From an uncultured Bacteroidota bacterium (lineage in GTDB: Bacteria; Bacteroidota; Bacteroidia; UKL13-3): 9,538 bases of DNA. A program made the translations under genes and the position numbers. Below the pieces are notes generated by a model that saw nothing but the letters and a program-made list of their open reading frames with translations, searched no databases and was not told the origin of the DNA. Shown here piece by piece: positions 7,278 through 9,538 of the stretch (within the stretch, counting starts at the first letter, position 1; each line of letters starts with the position of its first letter). The stretch is taken from contig CAISTO010000059.1 of assembly GCA_903888395.1 (NCBI GenBank), positions 1 through 9,538 of the forward strand. Reading direction: 5' to 3'.

Positions 7278-8408
7278 TTACAAGATAAGACTATTGCTAT
7301 TGTTTATTGGCAATATGTCATTGTCATTTATTTGTTTCATATTTGATAACCGCTCGCTTATAATTTTTTTAATAAATGTTGGCGATATTACTTGAACATT
7401 ATCCATCCATTGCATGATCCATCCTAATAGTTCAATACAGACTCTCACGTCTAAAGTCATTAAAATATAGCCATCTTTTCTTATTTTAAATTTTTGAGAT
7501 TCATTCCAAAATCTATTCATAATGAATCCACCAGGTGTGGGCGGAAATAATAACTTTATATGATAAATAGTTTTGGAAATAGGTGGATGAAAACCAAAGT
7601 TATGACCATCACTTTCTAACACTATTTTAGGTAATTTATAGCTTTCTTTTTGAATGCATATTTTCGTAATTTTATCAAATTCTAGTGTGAATATTTTTTT
7701 TGATTTTGCTGAATAGCATTTTAAAATAAAATCTTTCCGGTGGTAAATCACTTTTAATGGAATTAAAAGTTCATTTAATTGAGGTTGTTCGTTATATTTT
7801 ATGGTAGTTGATAATTCAAATTCATTAATTTTAAAATATACTCTTTTGTTCATACACCACATCAAATCTATTAATATTTGTTGTTGCTTATCACTAAAAT
7901 TGGCTTGACCAAAACGGGAGTTTAATATTTGTTTATTAAAGGTTTCCAATGAAATAATCTCTTTTACTTTTAAAGGAGACTTTTGCTTTATTTTATCAAT
8001 AAAATTCTCAAATTCATTACTTTGATTAAATATTTGATGAGAGGTTTTGGCATTTAAAAATAACTGAGTGATTAACAAAATCCACTGGCTACTGTTATTT
8101 CTTGCTAGCAAATCATTGCTTTCCACTGACCTAATAAAAAATATTTTTTTATTATAATTTAATACTTCAGTTTCTAAAATTTCAATACTAATGTCTAAAC
8201 TTTTTTCTATTTTAAGTACATGTCTATATAAACTTCTTGCACTTATTTTAAATCCTGCTAAAGTGCATACCTCCATCAAACTTGCTATGCTATGTGGTTT
8301 TTTTTTAAGAGAATAATAAATTTTAAATGTAAGGGTATTGTTATTTTCTTTTTCTTCCATTGTATTGTCAATAATTGGCAATCTAATGCATTGGTTTAGA
8401 ATCAACAA
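7278..8408 (-). CDS. WYL-domain helix-turn-helix transcriptional regulator
   Basis: The 376-residue product has the layout of YafY/PafC-type WYL regulators. A winged helix-turn-helix lies near residues 25-72, with recognition-helix-like ISARSLYRHVLKIEK at 55-69, followed by a long helical middle. A WYL-like ligand domain follows (about 185-255; IPLKVIYHRKDFILKCY...KKIFTLEFDKI), and then a C-terminal WCX extension (about 285-360; KDGYILMTLD...ELLGWIMQWMDNVQVISP). The residues that name the domain are replaced by F-I-L at 227-229. Such proteins are typically DNA-binding regulators responding to nucleic acid or small ligands; the target here is unknown. The start at 8408 keeps RLPIIDNTM, which resembles the RYxxIDxCL opening of Bacteroidota WYL proteins. 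An internal ATG at 8360 would give 360 residues. It is convergent to hppD and divergent from the GH18 gene, so control of either is possible but unproven. Confidence 0.72.
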   Translation of the reverse strand: MLILNQCIRLPIIDNTMEEKENNNTLTFKIYYSLKKKPHSIASLMEVCTLAGFKISARSLYRHVLKIEKSLDISIEILETEVLNYNKKIFFIRSVESNDLLARNNSSQWILLITQLFLNAKTSHQIFNQSNEFENFIDKIKQKSPLKVKEIISLETFNKQILNSRFGQANFSDKQQQILIDLMWCMNKRVYFKINEFELSTTIKYNEQPQLNELLIPLKVIYHRKDFILKCYSAKSKKIFTLEFDKITKICIQKESYKLPKIVLESDGHNFGFHPPISKTIYHIKLLFPPTPGGFIMNRFWNESQKFKIRKDGYILMTLDVRVCIELLGWIMQWMDNVQVISPTFIKKIISERLSNMKQINDNDILPINNSNSLIL

Positions 8409-8719
8409 ATTATTAAATTTGAAATTAGTTAAAAAATGATATGAAAAGTGATATGAGTTAAAAGATAAATTGATTTGATAGGCTTAGCAATGATTTTTAA
8501 ATAGTGTAAGTAAAGGTAAAAATCCAATCAAACTATTCATTGGAATTTGGTAGAAATTAAATTATAAAAGCCCCCTCAATAATATTGAAAGTAACAGTTT
8601 TATTAATTTATAGTATTCCAATATTGATTCACCATAAAATTTATTAATTTTCAACTAAAAAAATTATCATTGCATAAACGTAAAAAATAATATTAGTGGT
8701 AACATCATTATAAAAGAAT
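8409..8719. other. Divergent non-coding region between WYL regulator and GH18 gene
   Basis: The 311 bases are very AT-rich and contain no supportable gene on either strand. They must hold the promoters of both flanking genes. Visible items are a direct repeat TGATATGA at 8437-8444 and 8449-8456 (12-base period, 29-48 bases upstream of the WYL start), an isolated C-run at 8571-8576, and two copies of AATATTGA at 8581-8588 and 8620-8627. No long stem-loop was found. Confidence 0.6.
8624..8652 (+). promoter_or_regulatory. Possible promoter for the GH18 gene
   Basis: TTG at 8624-8626 is followed after 18 bases by TAATTTTC at 8645-8652, one mismatch from the Bacteroidota -7 consensus TAnnTTTG. 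Initiation near 8659 would leave a leader of about 60 bases. An exact TTG-N20-TAAATTTG match also exists at 8391-8421, but it starts inside the WYL gene and would give a ~290-base leader. Both are motif matches only. Confidence 0.22.
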
Positions 8720-9538
8720 ATGAAGAATAAATTTACCTTCCTTTTAATTACATTTATCATAACTATCAACATTGCAAAAGCACAATTACCCAATCCTGCA
8801 TTGATAGGTTATTGGCATAATTGGAATGATTTGAATGCTCCTTATATTCAATTAGATGCAATTGATAATAGGTATAATGTAATTGAAGTGGCCTTTGCAT
8901 TGCCCACATCTAGTTCCAATATGACCATGCTATTTACGCCAGTTATTGTTTCACAAAGTGCGTTTATTACTAAAGTTCAAGCATTGCAATTACAAGGAAA
9001 AAAAGTATTAATAAGCATTGGAGGTGCCACTGCCACTATAGACTTAACAACTACTGCCAATAAAAATGCTTTTGTTAGTTCTATGACCAATATAATAAAT
9101 ACTTATGGTTTTGATGGAATTGACATAGACATTGAAAATGGAAGTTCTATTTTAATAAGTGGAGGAACCATAGCCTCGCCAGGAAATATTGCTCAAGTAA
9201 ATTTAATTGATGCCATTAAACAAATTATGACAAATTATAGAATTACACATCCGCAAAAACTTTTGCTTTCCATGGCACCAGAAACTGCCTATGTTCAAGG
9301 TGGAATGTCAGGATTTGGAAGTATATGGGGAGGCTATTTAACTTTAATCAATGCGTTAAGAGATTCAATCGATTTATTGCAAGTTCAACTTTACAATAGT
9401 GGAACCATGTATGGAATTGATAGCAGAGTTTATACGCAGGGAACTGCAGATTTTATAGTAGCCATGACAGAAGCAGTCATTCGTGGATTCAATACATCGG
9501 GTGGAGCATTTGCAGGTTTACCCGCCAGTAAAATAGCA
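8720..9538 (+). CDS. Secreted glycoside hydrolase family 18 protein (chitinase-like), 3' end outside window
   Basis: From the ATG at 8720, 273 codons remain open to the right edge. Residues 1-21 are a Sec signal peptide (KNK, a hydrophobic core, then AKA before Gln22), so the protein is exported. The mature part is a family 18 TIM barrel: LIGYWHNW at 28-35 on strand 1, SIGG at 99-102, the catalytic DxxDxDxE motif as FDGIDIDIE at 131-139 with Glu139 as acid/base, MAPE at 185-188, and QVQLYN at 221-226. A GLPAS motif lies near the edge (267-271). These features match bacterial ChiD/ChiC-type GH18 chitinases that cleave beta-1,4-N-acetylglucosamine polymers. The missing end may contain carbohydrate-binding domains or a type IX secretion C-terminal sorting domain, common for such enzymes in gliding Bacteroidota. 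Chitin as substrate is inferred; an endo-beta-N-acetylglucosaminidase is the main alternative. Confidence 0.88.
   Translation, partial: MKNKFTFLLITFIITINIAKAQLPNPALIGYWHNWNDLNAPYIQLDAIDNRYNVIEVAFALPTSSSNMTMLFTPVIVSQSAFITKVQALQLQGKKVLISIGGATATIDLTTTANKNAFVSSMTNIINTYGFDGIDIDIENGSSILISGGTIASPGNIAQVNLIDAIKQIMTNYRITHPQKLLLSMAPETAYVQGGMSGFGSIWGGYLTLINALRDSIDLLQVQLYNSGTMYGIDSRVYTQGTADFIVAMTEAVIRGFNTSGGAFAGLPASKIA

Noticed and set aside
8391..8421. Exact TTG-N20-TAAATTTG promoter match on the plus strand
   Set aside because: It lies across the start of the WYL gene and about 290 bases from the GH18 gene; kept only as an alternative to the nearer candidate.

Overview
The window is an AT-rich chromosomal segment of a member of the Bacteroidota. 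The evidence is a gldE-gldD pair (gliding-motility genes essentially confined to that phylum), a gamma/alpha-fused 2-oxoacid:ferredoxin oxidoreductase, a dihydroorotase of the Bacteroidota QxH type, and the absence of clear Shine-Dalgarno sequences before the starts. I cannot assign a family or genus. No insertion sequence, phage gene, tRNA, rRNA or CRISPR array was seen.

Layout: (1) Positions 1-767, minus strand: 5' part of korA, cut by the window edge. (2) Positions 935-2835, plus strand: gldE and gldD, overlapping by one base (TAATG); these encode an inner-membrane CBS/CorC-type protein and a short lipoprotein of the gliding/type IX secretion context. (3) Positions 2836-2978: a non-coding leader with a perfect 8-bp tandem repeat. 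(4) Positions 2979-4744: a RidA-family enamine/imine deaminase, closest in sequence style to 2-aminomuconate deaminases, 14 bp before a dihydroorotase (pyrC). (5) Positions 4865-7210: homogentisate 1,2-dioxygenase (hmgA) and 4-hydroxyphenylpyruvate dioxygenase (hppD). These are two consecutive steps of tyrosine breakdown, preceded by a 17-bp palindrome that is a candidate operator. (6) Positions 7278-8408, minus strand: a divergent WYL-type transcriptional regulator, convergent with hppD. (7) Positions 8409-8719: a non-coding divergent promoter region. (8) Position 8720 to the end, plus strand: the N-terminal 273 codons of a secreted family 18 glycoside hydrolase (chitinase-like), running off the window.

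How they fit together: HppD converts 4-hydroxyphenylpyruvate to homogentisate and HmgA opens its ring. The adjacent RidA protein could serve another aromatic amino-acid route (tryptophan/kynurenine) or act as general enamine housekeeping. The rest looks like ordinary core metabolism, gliding and polymer degradation typical of Bacteroidota.

I found no convincing new multi-gene system. The most follow-up-worthy items are the palindrome before hmgA, the WYL regulator whose signature residues are not conserved, the RidA subtype and its partner, and the small repeat array before ridA.
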